The notes: generated from the letters alone by a model not told the origin. 64,000 bases of DNA from Streptomyces sp. LUP30 (GCF_001746365.1 NZ_MJAJ01000011.1:1-64000); one strand, 5' to 3'. Positions 51,089-63,276 are shown, counted from the first letter of the stretch. Numbers and translations are program-made.

Positions 51089-51945
51089 CGACGCCCCGGC
51101 GGCGCTCCCGTCCCGTGCGGTTGGGCCCCCGTTCCCTGGCCGCGTTGGCGCTGGTCGGCGCGGTGGGCGTGATCGCGTTCGGCTGGCCCTTCCTGGCCCC
51201 GCCGAGCTCCGCCCTGAACGCGCACGCGCAGGACGCGCCGTGGCTGTTCGCGGGCCTGCTGGTGCTGCTGGTCGCGGTCGTGACGGCGACGATCTCGGAG
51301 TCCGGGCTCGGCGCGAAGGCGGTGGCGATGCTCGGCGTGCTGGCGGCGACGGGCGCGGCCCTGCGGCCGATCGGCGCCGGGACGGCGGGGATCGAGCCCA
51401 TGTTCTTCCTGATGGTGCTGAGCGGCCGGGTGCTGGGCCCGGGTTTCGGCTTCGTCCTGGGCTCGGTCACGATGTTCGCGTCCGCCCTGCTCACGGGCGG
51501 GGTGGGTCCGTGGATGCCGTTCCAGATGCTGGCGATGGGCTGGTTCACGATGGGGGCGGGGCTGCTGCCGGGTCCGGAGCGGCTGCGCGGCCGGGCCGAG
51601 CTGGCGCTGCTCGCGGGGTACGGCTTCCTGGCCGCCTTCGCCTACGGCACGGCGATGAACATGGCCGGCTGGCCGTTCATGGGCGCGCTGGCCTCGGGGG
51701 TGGCCTTCGACCCGGACGGGACGGTCCCGGCGAACCTGGCGCGTTTCGTCGCGTACTGCGTGGCGACGTCGCTGGGCTGGGACCTGGGGCGGGCGCTGGT
51801 GACGATGTCGCTGACGCTCACCCTCGGCCCGGCGGTGCTCAGGGCGCTACGCCGAGCTACGCGCAGGGCGGCCTTCGAGACGGCGGTCACATTCGAGAGC
51901 CCCGGAGAGCCCCCGAGAGCCGCCCGGGAGGCCGTTGACCGGTGA
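51085..51945 (+). CDS. ECF transporter S component, probably cobalamin-specific
   Basis: 286 residues with six hydrophobic helices (first RSLAALALVGAVGVIAFGWPFL; then FAGLLVLLVAVVTATIS, ALRPIGAG, FFLMVLSGRVLGPGFGFVLG, LLAGYGFLAAFAYGTAMN, VAYCVATSLGWDLGRAL). This size and topology match substrate-binding S components such as CbrT; CbiM-type cobalt components carry an N-terminal His that is absent here. With the riboswitch, uptake of cobalamin or a precursor is most likely. The C-terminus is a short polar tail. No terminator is obvious. Confidence 0.85.
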   Translation: MTTPRRRSRPVRLGPRSLAALALVGAVGVIAFGWPFLAPPSSALNAHAQDAPWLFAGLLVLLVAVVTATISESGLGAKAVAMLGVLAATGAALRPIGAGTAGIEPMFFLMVLSGRVLGPGFGFVLGSVTMFASALLTGGVGPWMPFQMLAMGWFTMGAGLLPGPERLRGRAELALLAGYGFLAAFAYGTAMNMAGWPFMGALASGVAFDPDGTVPANLARFVAYCVATSLGWDLGRALVTMSLTLTLGPAVLRALRRATRRAAFETAVTFESPGEPPRAAREAVDR

Positions 51946-52274
51946 ACCACCCCACATGACTCACATCACCTACTATCTGACCTAGTCCGGCAATTCGGAC
52001 GCCATGCCCATGCCATTAGGGCCTCTGACCTGCACGTTGAGAGGCAGGTCACACAAGTGGCACTCCCCCCGACTACGGCCACAACTAGCAAAAGGGGTCT
52101 TTGCGGACAGCGCCGGATCCTGTTTCTCTGGATGACGTCGCAGGGCGCCGAAGAGCCTCACGGCCTCGACGCCACGGCATGCAGCCACCCACCGCACCTC
52201 ACGCGGCGCGGCCCACGCACCGCGTGACTCCGGCATGCAGGCGACCACAACGTCCCCGAAGGAAAAGGTTCTCC
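51946..52274 (+). other. Structured leader upstream of the transglycosylase gene
   Basis: No gene is seen. The stretch contains a hairpin GTCCG-gcaatt-CGGAC (51986-52001) and two mutually exclusive pairings in 52021-52050, GCCTCT with AGAGGC and GACCTGC with GCAGGTC. Streptomyces transglycosylase/Rpf-type genes often carry a c-di-AMP riboswitch, but its core could not be recognised here, so the function of the leader is open. Confidence 0.35.
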
Positions 52275-52691
52275 GTGTCCGTCTCCGTCATCCGTCGCAT
52301 CGCTTCCCCGAAGAAGGCCCTCACCGGCATCGCCGTGGCCGCCGCCACCGCAGGCATGGCGCTGTCCGCAGCTCCCGCCCACGCCGCGACGGCCTCCTCC
52401 GCCTCCCAGGCCCAGGCGATCGCGCACAAGATGATCCCGAACGCGGCTCAGTACAACGCCTTCTCCAACATCGTCAAGCACGAGAGCGGCTGGAACGTCA
52501 GCGCCACCAACGCCTCCTCCGGCGCCTACGGCCTCGTGCAGGCCCTGCCCGGCTCGAAGATGGCCTCGGCCGGCTCCGACTGGAAGAGCAACGCCAAGAC
52601 CCAGATCAAGTGGGGTCTGGACTACATGAACTCCCGCTACGGCAGCCCGGTCGCGGCCTGGAACTTCTGGCAGGCGAACGGCTGGTACTGA
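52275..52691 (+). CDS. Secreted transglycosylase SLT-domain protein
   Basis: 138 residues from GTG 52275 with GAAGGAAAAGG upstream. A signal peptide (KKALTGIAVAAATAGMALSAAPAHA) is followed by a compact SLT-like domain: IVKHESGWN with the catalytic Glu, SSGAYGLVQALPGSKM, IKWGLDYMNSRYGSP, NFWQANGWY. It should cleave glycan strands of peptidoglycan outside the cell. It is smaller than most lytic transglycosylases. A hairpin terminator follows. Confidence 0.9.
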   Translation: MSVSVIRRIASPKKALTGIAVAAATAGMALSAAPAHAATASSASQAQAIAHKMIPNAAQYNAFSNIVKHESGWNVSATNASSGAYGLVQALPGSKMASAGSDWKSNAKTQIKWGLDYMNSRYGSPVAAWNFWQANGWY

Positions 52692-52751
52692 GCCGACCCC
52701 CAGTGAGCTCCTGAGTTCACTCCCCCAAGAACGCGCGTTCAGCGCGACGAG

Positions 52752-52783
52752 AGCGGCGGCCCCCGATCCCCGGGGCCGCCGCT
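52752..52783 (+). terminator. Hairpin terminator
   Basis: A 12-bp perfect stem AGCGGCGGCCCC / GGGGCCGCCGCT with an 8-nt loop followed by TTT, 60 bases after the transglycosylase stop. Confidence 0.85.
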
Positions 52784-52817
52784 TTCGGCGTTTCGCCGCC
52801 TCGCCGTGCTGCACTGA

Positions 52818-56302
<3,485 letters not shown>

Positions 56303-56322
<20 letters not shown>

Positions 56323-57130
56323 AGCGTTCCTCCATCAGGCGCCGGATCAGCTCCGCCGTGTCCTTCAAGGAGAGCGCGGCGGCCTGCAGATGATCGTAAC
56401 GGAGCGAGCAGTACTTGACGGTGTCCGGATCGGCGCTGGGATGCGCGCTGCCGTAACCCTCGGTATAGACGATGGCCGGGTCGCTGTGGAAGCGATAGAT
56501 GTCGAATGAGCCCGTCATCCCCGCGTGCGCCCCTGCCGAGAAGGGCAACACCTGAATGTTGATCCGAGGATCGTCCCGGAAAGCCAACAGGTGGGCCAGT
56601 TGTTCCCGCATGATCTCCGGGCCGCCGATCTCCTGATAGAGCGCGGCCTCACTCAGGACGACCCAGAAAAGCGGCGGCTCGGCCTTCTCGAAGATCCGCT
56701 GCCGGGCGAGCCGGACGGCGGTGCGATCATCGAGGTTCGCCTTGTCCATCGCCCCGAGCACCGCGCGAGTGTACGCCCGGGTCTGAAGGAGGCCCGGCAC
56801 CATACCCATCTCGAAGGAGTAGATCTCAGTGGCCCGCGCCTGAAGCTCTGCCACCTGCCGGAACCAGGCCGGAAGTTGGCTACGAAGAACGAGCTCGACG
56901 AGCCTCGAGAACAGCCCACCAGTTCCAAGGGCGGCGTCCACCCGCTCGCTGAACTCGGGCGTGGGCACCTTGCGGGCGGTCTCGACCTGTCCCACCAGCG
57001 AGCCGGTGTAATTGAGGATGTCCCCGAACTGCCGCTGCGTGAGCCCGGCGGCCTCCCGCATGCGCCGCAGCTCGAACCCGTAGTAGTCGAGCGGGGAGGC
57101 TCCGGGGTCAAGGATGTTCACATGGGTCAC
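56303..57130 (-). CDS. XRE-family regulator with DUF5753 (WhiJ-like)
   Basis: 275 residues from GTG 57130, which follows an AGAGG site. Residues 15-70 are an XRE helix-turn-helix (LRRMREAAGLTQRQFGDILNYTGSLVGQVETARK). The rest is the DUF5753 domain (EMGMVPGLLQTRAYTRAVLGA, VLSEAALYQEIGGPEIMREQL, YTEGYGSAHPSADPDTV). Regulators of this class, often in many copies per Streptomyces genome, affect development and antibiotic production. It is coupled to DUF397 and divergent from an ATPase-type anti-sigma-like protein. Confidence 0.93.
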
Positions 57131-57209
57131 GCAGGGCACCTCTCTCACGCAGCCACTCGTTGCATTCAACCTGTAGCCCAGAGTAGTTGCGCGAGGTCAC
57201 CCTCGTAGT

Positions 57210-57653
57210 GTGAACGGATACTTCCCCTCGATCTACGCGCCCCCGGTCCCCACGCAGTACCGCATGACCCTGACGGTCGACGTGCACTCCGCCCGCCACA
57301 TCCGCAGGATCGCCCGCAGGTTCCTGGCGGACTGGAACATGGAACCCCTCACGGACACGGTGGAGCTGGCCCTGACGGAGTTGATCGCCAACGTGGTACG
57401 CCACGTCCCTGACAGCCGCTGCACGGTGCTCCTCCTGAAGCAACAGACAGGCGTCAGGGCAGAGGTATCGGACACCTACGGCCAACTGCTCCCGACCCCG
57501 GCGAAGTCGAACCCGGAGTCGGAAGGCGGCCGCGGTCTGCTGCTCCTGGACGCGCTGGTCGACAAGTGGGGAGTGTCGCCGACGGCAGGGGGCGGGAAGA
57601 CGGTGTGGTTCGAGTGCACCAAATCCCCCGCTCAGGGGAGCAGTCCCCTGTGA
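57210..57653 (+). CDS. ATP-binding protein of the HATPase/anti-sigma type
   Basis: 147 residues. A GHKL ATPase fold with ELALTELIANVVRHV (N-box) and SEGGRGLLLLDALVDKWGV (G-box) matches the RsbW/SpoIIAB-like kinases that accompany XRE/DUF397 pairs. The catalytic kinase activity of this small version is not established. It is divergent from the XRE gene; its 3' end overlaps a minus-strand remnant by 22 bases. Confidence 0.9.
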   Translation: MNGYFPSIYAPPVPTQYRMTLTVDVHSARHIRRIARRFLADWNMEPLTDTVELALTELIANVVRHVPDSRCTVLLLKQQTGVRAEVSDTYGQLLPTPAKSNPESEGGRGLLLLDALVDKWGVSPTAGGGKTVWFECTKSPAQGSSPL

Positions 57654-57826
57654 CTGCGGTAGAACTCCTCACCGATCTCCCGCACGTCCGCATCGCCGCT
57701 CCTGCCGGCCTGCGCGATCAGCTCGCCGAGAGCCGGCCATGCTTCGAGGTAGGTCAGCATGTCGGCCAGCATGCGGTAGTCCTCGGCATCGCCGTCGACC
57801 AGAGCATGCAGCACGGCGTCACTGAC
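57632..57826 (-). pseudogene. C-terminal part of a conserved hypothetical gene, start lost
   Basis: The frame encodes about 60-64 residues of regular helical protein (RMLADMLTYLEAWPALGELIAQ, DVREIGEEFYRSHRGLLP). Its likely start position reads GTCAGT, so a GTG start may have been lost by one substitution; an in-frame GTG at 57814 would give a 60-residue product. An overlapping frame on the same strand ends ELDRLVHDRRTE and would have stopped in the same place. This looks like the host-side end of a gene broken by the adjacent mobile element. Function unknown. Confidence 0.55.
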
Positions 57827-57899
57827 TCGGTGCGCCGGTCGTGGACGAGTCTGTCCAGCTCGCGGGCAAGTGCTGGTCCTTCGGCTCGGGAAGACGGGT

Positions 57900-57933
57900 G
57901 CGGAGCAGGTCGTAGACGGCGGAGCGGCCGAGC
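57900..57933 (-). mobile_element. Fragment of an excisionase gene
   Basis: 34 bp on the minus strand encoding LGRSAVYDLLR are identical at 33 of 34 positions to part of the intact xis gene at 61269-61302 (plus strand). The copy is inverted relative to it. It is probably left from an earlier or second integrative element. Confidence 0.6.
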
Positions 57934-57964
57934 AGTACAAGCGCCGCGACGAGGTGCCGCGAGG

Positions 57965-58816
57965 GTGTGCGTGTCCCTGGCCAACGTGCCCGGCGTGACC
58001 GTGGCCGGCGTCCCGGGTGCGGGCAAGACCTCGGGGGTCAACAAGTTCGTCTGCGACTTCGCGCCGTCGGCGGCCGTGCAGATCGCGACTGCGGACGGGA
58101 AAGTGTCGCGGGCATCGGAGGGCGACTACGCCGACCTGGTCAAGCGGATGTTCGCGTTCTGCGGGGACGACCTCAACGAAGCGAACGCGCTGTTCAAGCG
58201 CCTGGTGGACCTGCGCAAGCGGCGCTCTGCCACCATCCGGGACGTGCTGGGTGTGAAGAACATGTGGCACGTCGGCCCCTCTCCGGAGTGGCCGCTCACG
58301 GTCCTGATCATCGATGAGGCGCACACGTTCTTCCGCGAGTACAAGGGCAGCGACGCCACCACCAAGCGCCTGGCCGCGTTGACGGCGGAGAATGCCCGGC
58401 TGGTGGAGGACCTGGTCAAGAAGGGCCGCAGTGTCGGCGTCCTGGTGATCCTGATCAGCCAGAAGACCACCGGGGATGCCATCCCGACCTTCATCCGCGA
58501 CGTGTGCCCCATCGGGCTGTCCTTCGCGCAGAAGACCGTGGAGGCCGCGGTGGCCGCGCTGGGTGAGGACATCCGCAACTGGCCCGACGCCAGTCCGGTC
58601 ACCTTGCAGGACCCCGCCTACGTCGGGGTCGCGGTGATGGCGATGCAGGGCCGCCCCGGCTACACCCGCATCCGCACCCCCTGCGTCTCCGACACCGACG
58701 CCGCCCGCATCGCGGACGCCACCTCGCAGCTGACCGCCGACCCGGACCTGTGCCTGGATACCCTCCTCCGCTCGACCGACCGGACAGCAACACCCGCGCC
58801 CTCGCTCACCAGGTGA
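57965..58816 (+). pseudogene. FtsK/SpoIIIE-type conjugation translocase (tra), 5'-truncated
   Basis: About 283 residues from a possible GTG at 57965. Walker A GVPGAGKTSGVNKFV, Walker B LTVLIIDEAHTF, then ARLVEDLVKKGRSVGVLV and LISQKTTGDAIPTFIRDVCP are typical of the TraSA/TraB-like DNA pumps of actinobacterial integrative elements, which move double-stranded DNA between hyphae. The membrane and N-terminal parts, normally 100-150 residues before the Walker A motif, are missing, and the upstream sequence is host and xis remnant. It may be non-functional or start at an internal GTG. Confidence 0.75.
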
Positions 58817-58849
58817 ACCCGAACAGCCCACGCCAGAAAGGAGGTTGAG

Positions 58850-59587
58850 ATGATGGCGGAGGAACGGTTCACCCGGCGCACTGTGACCGTGGTCATGGCG
58901 GTCATCGCGGCCCTGGCCTTCGTCTTCTCCTTCGGCAACGTCTGGGCACTCGCCCTGCGCCTCGGCGTCCCCCACCCGATCGCCCCGCTGATCGCGCCCA
59001 TGGTGGACCTGTCGGTCGTCGGGCTCCTGGTCGCCCTGCGGTTCCTGGCCCTGCGCGGGGTACCCAAGGCGGAGTTGCGGGCCGGTACCCGGCTGCTTCA
59101 CCTGTGCGGCCTGCTCACCCTCGCCCTGAACACCGCCGAACCCCTGCTGACCGGACGCTACGGCCGCGCCTGCCTGGACACCGTCGCCCCGCTCCTACTC
59201 CTCGGCTGGGGCCGCGTCGGCCCCGCCCTCCTCACCCAGTTCCACATGCACACCACCCCCGCCCCGCACCCGGAGGTAGCTGCCGCTCCTTTCTCCGAGC
59301 CGGTGCCCAACGAAGCACCCGCACCTGAATCAGCACCCACTCCCTCTGTCCCGGTCATCGCCGACTTGCCGGCCGAAGAACCGCAGCCCACCCCGGCTCC
59401 AACCACCGTCGCCAAGGCGGCCCGCTCCGTCTCCGGCCCGGCCCTGCCGTCCGCTCTGCTGGATGCGGCCCGGCGCATCGCGGACACCCACCGCGCCGAG
59501 CATGGAACCCCGATCACCGCCGCCCACCTGGGAACCCGCATGGGCATCGCCCTGCCGGTGGCCACCGCCGCTCTCGCTCAGCTCTGA
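58850..59587 (+). CDS. DUF2637/SpdB-like spread protein
   Basis: 245 residues. ATG 58850 has a perfect AAAGGAGG five bases upstream. Four membrane segments (VTVVMAVIAALAFVFSFGNVWALAL, APLIAPMVDLSVVGLLVALRFLAL, LCGLLTLALNTAEPLL, TVAPLLLLGWGRVGPALL) match DUF2637, the SpdB-like proteins that help plasmid and AICE DNA spread within the recipient mycelium. A Pro/Ala-rich linker leads to a C-terminal helix-turn-helix-like region (RIADTHRAEHGTPITAAHLGTRMGIALPVATAALAQL). Confidence 0.85.
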   Translation: MMAEERFTRRTVTVVMAVIAALAFVFSFGNVWALALRLGVPHPIAPLIAPMVDLSVVGLLVALRFLALRGVPKAELRAGTRLLHLCGLLTLALNTAEPLLTGRYGRACLDTVAPLLLLGWGRVGPALLTQFHMHTTPAPHPEVAAAPFSEPVPNEAPAPESAPTPSVPVIADLPAEEPQPTPAPTTVAKAARSVSGPALPSALLDAARRIADTHRAEHGTPITAAHLGTRMGIALPVATAALAQL

Positions 59588-59734
59588 GCCCCGGCTCTCA
59601 CCGGCCTCATCCCCTCGCTGAACCCCATGCCCGCCCATGGGCCTGGTTCGTCATGCCCCGAGCACCAACACGCCTCTTTGCCTGGCTGGTTGCTGCTCGG
59701 GGCCGCCCACCCGAACAGAAGGGACACGCCCCGA

Positions 59735-61180
59735 ATGGTCACCCTGGACCTGCGCCACGTGGCAAGCCCCGCCGTACGGGACCTGCTCCACCTGGTCAAC
59801 CACCCCGACTTCGACCGCGCACAGCAGCAGATCGAGCACCTCGGCGGCTGCACCGAGCCCGTCCGCCTGACCGGCCATAGCGTCACCATCGACACCACGA
59901 CCGGCGAGGTACTGCGCTCCTACACCTCCTCCGACGAGCCCACGGGCAGCCTGCTCACCACGTGCGGTAACCGCCGCGCCTCCCGCTGCCCGGCCTGCTC
60001 CCGCCTCTACGCCGCCGACACCTACCACCTCATCCGCGCCAGCCTCTCCGGCGGCAAGACCGTCCCGGACACCGTTCGCACCCACCCCCGCGTCTTCGTC
60101 ACCCTCACCCCGCCGTCCTTCGGCCCCGTCCACAACCGCCCCACCACGCCCGACGGCGGCATCCGGCCCTGCCGCTGCCGCAAGCTCCACGAAGCCACGG
60201 ACGCCCTGATCGGGACGCCCCTGAACCCGGCAACGTACGACTACGCGGGCGCGGTCCTCTTCAACGCCCACGCCGGAGCCCTGTGGGCCCGCTTCACCAC
60301 CTACCTGCGCCGTGAGATCGCCGCAGGGCTCGGTATGACCCAGAAGGCCGCGCACGCGGTCCTGCGGATCTCCTTCGCCAAGGTCGCCGAGTACCAGCAG
60401 CGCGGCCTGGTCCACTTCCACGCCGTCATCCGACTCGACGGCCCCGACGGCACCCACCAGCCCCCACCCCTGTATGCCACCGTCGCCAAGCTCACCGACG
60501 CCGTACGCGCCGCAGCCGAACGGGTCCGCGTCACGGTCACCTCGGACGCGATCGGGGAACGCGCACTCGCCTGGGGAAAACAGCTCGACGTATCCGAGAT
60601 CACCGCCTTCGGCACCGACAGCGAATTCACCGACCAGGCCGTGGCCGCCTACGTGGCCAAGTACGCCACCAAATCAGCCGACGCCACCGGCACCCTCGAC
60701 CGCACCCTGTACTGCCGACCCTGCCAGGGACGCGGCGCCACCCTCCTGCCCCACGGAACCCCACTCCCGTGCACCGCCTGCGACGGCACCGGACAGGTCC
60801 GGCCCCTGCCCCGTCTCGCCGTCGCACGTCACGTCCGGCAGATGATCCGCACCTGCTGGGAGCTCGGCAGGCTGCCCGAGTTCGCCGACCTCAAGCTCTG
60901 GAAGTGGGCGCACATGCTCGGCTTCCGGGGCCACTTCTCCACCAAGTCCCGTCGGTACTCCGTCACGCTCGGCGCGCTGCGCGACGCCCGCCGCGCCTGG
61001 CGCACCGAACAGGCCCGCACCCACGCCGGCCTTCCCGAACCCGACCCGACGACCACGCTCGTCGTCGGGCACTGGGCCTACCTCGGCACGGGCTACAGCC
61101 CCGGCGGCACACTTCTTGCCGCCTATGTCTGGCACCGCAAGGAACTGGAACGGCAGTTCGCGGCCGAAGGCGGCTGCTGA
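59735..61180 (+). CDS. repSA: RepSA-type replication initiator
   Basis: 481 residues from ATG 59735 with GAAGGGAC upstream. N-terminal TCGNRRASRCPACSRLYAADTYHL (Cys4 zinc motif), then HPRVFVTLTPPSFGPVH, LVHFHAVIRLDGP (HUH-like histidines) and YVAKYATKS, followed by a CRPCQG-CTACDG zinc finger pair. This matches RepSA of pSAM2, which nicks the origin for rolling-circle replication during transfer. Its stop overlaps the xis start (ATGA). Confidence 0.92.
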   Translation: MVTLDLRHVASPAVRDLLHLVNHPDFDRAQQQIEHLGGCTEPVRLTGHSVTIDTTTGEVLRSYTSSDEPTGSLLTTCGNRRASRCPACSRLYAADTYHLIRASLSGGKTVPDTVRTHPRVFVTLTPPSFGPVHNRPTTPDGGIRPCRCRKLHEATDALIGTPLNPATYDYAGAVLFNAHAGALWARFTTYLRREIAAGLGMTQKAAHAVLRISFAKVAEYQQRGLVHFHAVIRLDGPDGTHQPPPLYATVAKLTDAVRAAAERVRVTVTSDAIGERALAWGKQLDVSEITAFGTDSEFTDQAVAAYVAKYATKSADATGTLDRTLYCRPCQGRGATLLPHGTPLPCTACDGTGQVRPLPRLAVARHVRQMIRTCWELGRLPEFADLKLWKWAHMLGFRGHFSTKSRRYSVTLGALRDARRAWRTEQARTHAGLPEPDPTTTLVVGHWAYLGTGYSPGGTLLAAYVWHRKELERQFAAEGGC

Positions 61181-61404
61181 TGACCTCGTCCCCGACTGCC
61201 GTCCTCCACGCCGGGACCGGCCCGGCGCTGGAGTTGCTGACGGTCCCCCAGGTCATGGCCCGCCTCCAGCTCGGCCGCTCCGCCGTCTACGACCTGCTGC
61301 GCTCCGGACAGCTCGCCTCGATCACCCTCGGCCGCGCCCGCCGCATCCCCACGCATGCCCTCACCGACTTCATCCGCACCCGCCTGGAACAGGACGCCGC
61401 CTGA
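61180..61404 (+). CDS. xis: Excisionase (Xis)
   Basis: 74 residues. Winged helix-turn-helix of the MerR/excisionase type: LLTVPQVMARLQLGRSAVYDLLRSGQLASITLGRARRIPTHALTDFI. The start overlaps repSA (ATGA) and the stop overlaps the int start. Xis directs the integrase towards excision. Confidence 0.93.
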   Translation: MTSSPTAVLHAGTGPALELLTVPQVMARLQLGRSAVYDLLRSGQLASITLGRARRIPTHALTDFIRTRLEQDAA

Positions 61405-62687
61405 TGACCACAGACCGCCCCTCTTCGTCCCACCGCTCCCGTACCCGTGCAAACGGCGACGGGACCGTCTACCAGCGCAAGGACGGACGATGGGAAGCCG
61501 CCGGATACGTGCTCGCCTCCGGCAACACCCGCAAGCGCGTCCGCGTCTACGGCACCACCCGCAAAGACGCGATGACCAAGCTCACCGAGAAGATCGCCGC
61601 CAGCAACCGCGGCCTCCCCGTCGCGACGGCCGACAGCACCGTGAGCGCCTACCTCACGTACTGGCTGGACGGCGTCGCCGTTCGCCACCTGCGGGAGAAC
61701 ACCCACACCCGCTACGCCGCCTCCATCCGCCTCCACCTCAACCCCGGACTCGGCGCCAAGAAGCTCGCCCGGCTCACCACCCGCGACGTCCGCACCTTCC
61801 TCGACGGACTCCGCACCACCTACCAGTGCTGCGCCCAGGAACGGGACACCGACCGGCGGTGCTGCTGCGCCATCGGCCAGTGCTGCGAGAAGCGGCTGTC
61901 ACCGCTGACCGTGACGTACGTCCACGCAGTCCTCAAATCCGCCCTGGAACACGCCGTCCGCGAAGACGAACTCCCGCGCAACGTCGCCCGGAACGTCAAG
62001 ACGACCACGCCCCGCCCCAGGCGTTTCCAGCCGCTCACCGCCACCGAAGCCCGGCAACTCCTCCATGCTGCCAACAGCGACCGGCTGCATGGCCTGTACG
62101 AACTCGCCCTGCGCACCGGACTCCGCAAGGGTGAACTCCTCGGCCTCCATTGGGAAGACCTCGACCTCGACGGCGGCACCGCCACCATCCACCGCTCCCT
62201 CCAGCGCACCCGCAGCCAGGGCCTGACCGTCCTGAACACCAAGACCCTCGCCTCCGAACGCCGCATCGCCCTCCCCACCGAATGCATCAACTCCCTCAAG
62301 ACCCATCAGGAACGGCAGCAGGAAGAGCGTCAGGCAGCCGGAACGGGCTGGACGGACAACGGCCTCGTCTTCACCACCCCGAAGGGCAGACCACTCGACC
62401 CCACCAACCTCACCCGCCGCTTCCGCCGCCTCCTCCACCGCGCTGGGCTCCGGATAATCCGCTTCCATGACCTCCGCCACTCCACCGCCACCCTGCTCCT
62501 TGAGCAAGGCGTCGACCTCGTCGTCATCAAGGAACTCCTCGGCCACGCCCACATCGGCGTCACCGCTGGCGTCTACGCCCACGTCCGACTCCGCCTCCAA
62601 CGCCAGGCCATCGACACCCTCGGCGACGTGCTCAGCCCCACCGACGACGACCCTGACGCCCCACCCACCACAGCGGCCGTCCGCTGA
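61404..62687 (+). CDS. int: Tyrosine integrase of the element
   Basis: 427 residues. Catalytic residues of the tyrosine recombinase are visible: Arg in RTGLRKGELLGL, HDLRHSTATLLL (His-x-x-Arg), GHAHIGVTAGVYAH (His and Tyr). The N-terminal part carries the arm-binding and SAM-like domains. A cysteine-rich insertion (CCAQERDTDRRCCCAIGQCC) in the middle is shared by some AICE integrases. Its start overlaps xis. The int 3' end usually lies close to the attachment site, but no tRNA or repeat was recognised here. Confidence 0.95.
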   Translation: MTTDRPSSSHRSRTRANGDGTVYQRKDGRWEAAGYVLASGNTRKRVRVYGTTRKDAMTKLTEKIAASNRGLPVATADSTVSAYLTYWLDGVAVRHLRENTHTRYAASIRLHLNPGLGAKKLARLTTRDVRTFLDGLRTTYQCCAQERDTDRRCCCAIGQCCEKRLSPLTVTYVHAVLKSALEHAVREDELPRNVARNVKTTTPRPRRFQPLTATEARQLLHAANSDRLHGLYELALRTGLRKGELLGLHWEDLDLDGGTATIHRSLQRTRSQGLTVLNTKTLASERRIALPTECINSLKTHQERQQEERQAAGTGWTDNGLVFTTPKGRPLDPTNLTRRFRRLLHRAGLRIIRFHDLRHSTATLLLEQGVDLVVIKELLGHAHIGVTAGVYAHVRLRLQRQAIDTLGDVLSPTDDDPDAPPTTAAVR

Positions 62688-62719
62688 CGTTGCCGTCAGC
62701 GTTGCCGTCAAACGACCAC

Positions 62720-62753
62720 AGAGGCCCCGCTGGAACACTCCAGCGGGGCCTCT
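62720..62753. terminator. Bidirectional terminator at the int end
   Basis: A perfect 15-bp stem (AGAGGCCCCGCTGGA and complement) with an ACAC loop, between the convergent integrase and immunity-like genes. Just upstream CGTTGCCGTCAG and CGTTGCCGTCAA form a short direct repeat. Confidence 0.85.
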
Positions 62754-62788
62754 GCATTTCATTCTCCATCCCCTCCGAGACAGGCGAC

Positions 62789-63265
62789 CTACTCCGGAGG
62801 AATTCGCTGAATAACTGAATTTGCAGACAATTCGGGAATCTCGGCGATCAGCCGGGAATGTGCCGCTCGCAGGAAAATGAGAATCTCTCGTACGAGTTCC
62901 TCGCGCCCCACGAAAGCCTGCACAGGACGCTTCGACGAACTCACCGCGATGAGATCACCATCCTGACGCAGGCGAATAACCTCCTCGCTTTCAGTAAACC
63001 CGAACGCGGCATCCTCGCCCAACGAGATTCGCTTCGCTGCACCAGAAAGGGACAAGGCCAGGTCGACGAGCGTCACAAATCTCTTCTTTGAGACGATCTC
63101 GGTGTCATCAATCGCCAGTTCGAAGTTCACCCCGAAGTACTTGTAGCGGAGGTCCATCTCCGTAGCGGCAGCCGGATCGCCCTGCCTGGCGGCGTCCCAG
63201 GTCTTGATCCAGGCTGAACCCGACTCCGGGAGATCGAAGGAGAGATGAATCACGTTTTTCCTCAC
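62789..63265 (-). CDS. Putative immunity protein of the adjacent toxin
   Basis: 158 residues with no recognised domain. It begins 11 bases downstream of the toxin gene on the same strand and is lower in GC, with AT-rich codons such as AAA, GAA and TTT, than the rest of the window. It is acidic and cytoplasmic (no signal peptide), as expected for an immunity protein that neutralises an incoming or self-made nuclease toxin. The assignment rests on position and size. Confidence 0.6.
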   Translation of the reverse strand: MRKNVIHLSFDLPESGSAWIKTWDAARQGDPAAATEMDLRYKYFGVNFELAIDDTEIVSKKRFVTLVDLALSLSGAAKRISLGEDAAFGFTESEEVIRLRQDGDLIAVSSSKRPVQAFVGREELVREILIFLRAAHSRLIAEIPELSANSVIQRIPPE

Positions 63266-63276
63266 TTGCTGTCCAC

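Noticed and set aside
52090..52270. A possible ydaO-type c-di-AMP riboswitch.
   Set aside because: GCGCCGGATCCTG resembles one conserved block, but the remaining conserved blocks could not be found, so no riboswitch is claimed.
57632..59101. A 489-residue minus-strand frame across the tra gene.
   Set aside because: Only its last 64 residues look like real protein (host gene remnant); the remainder is the antisense of the FtsK-type domain.
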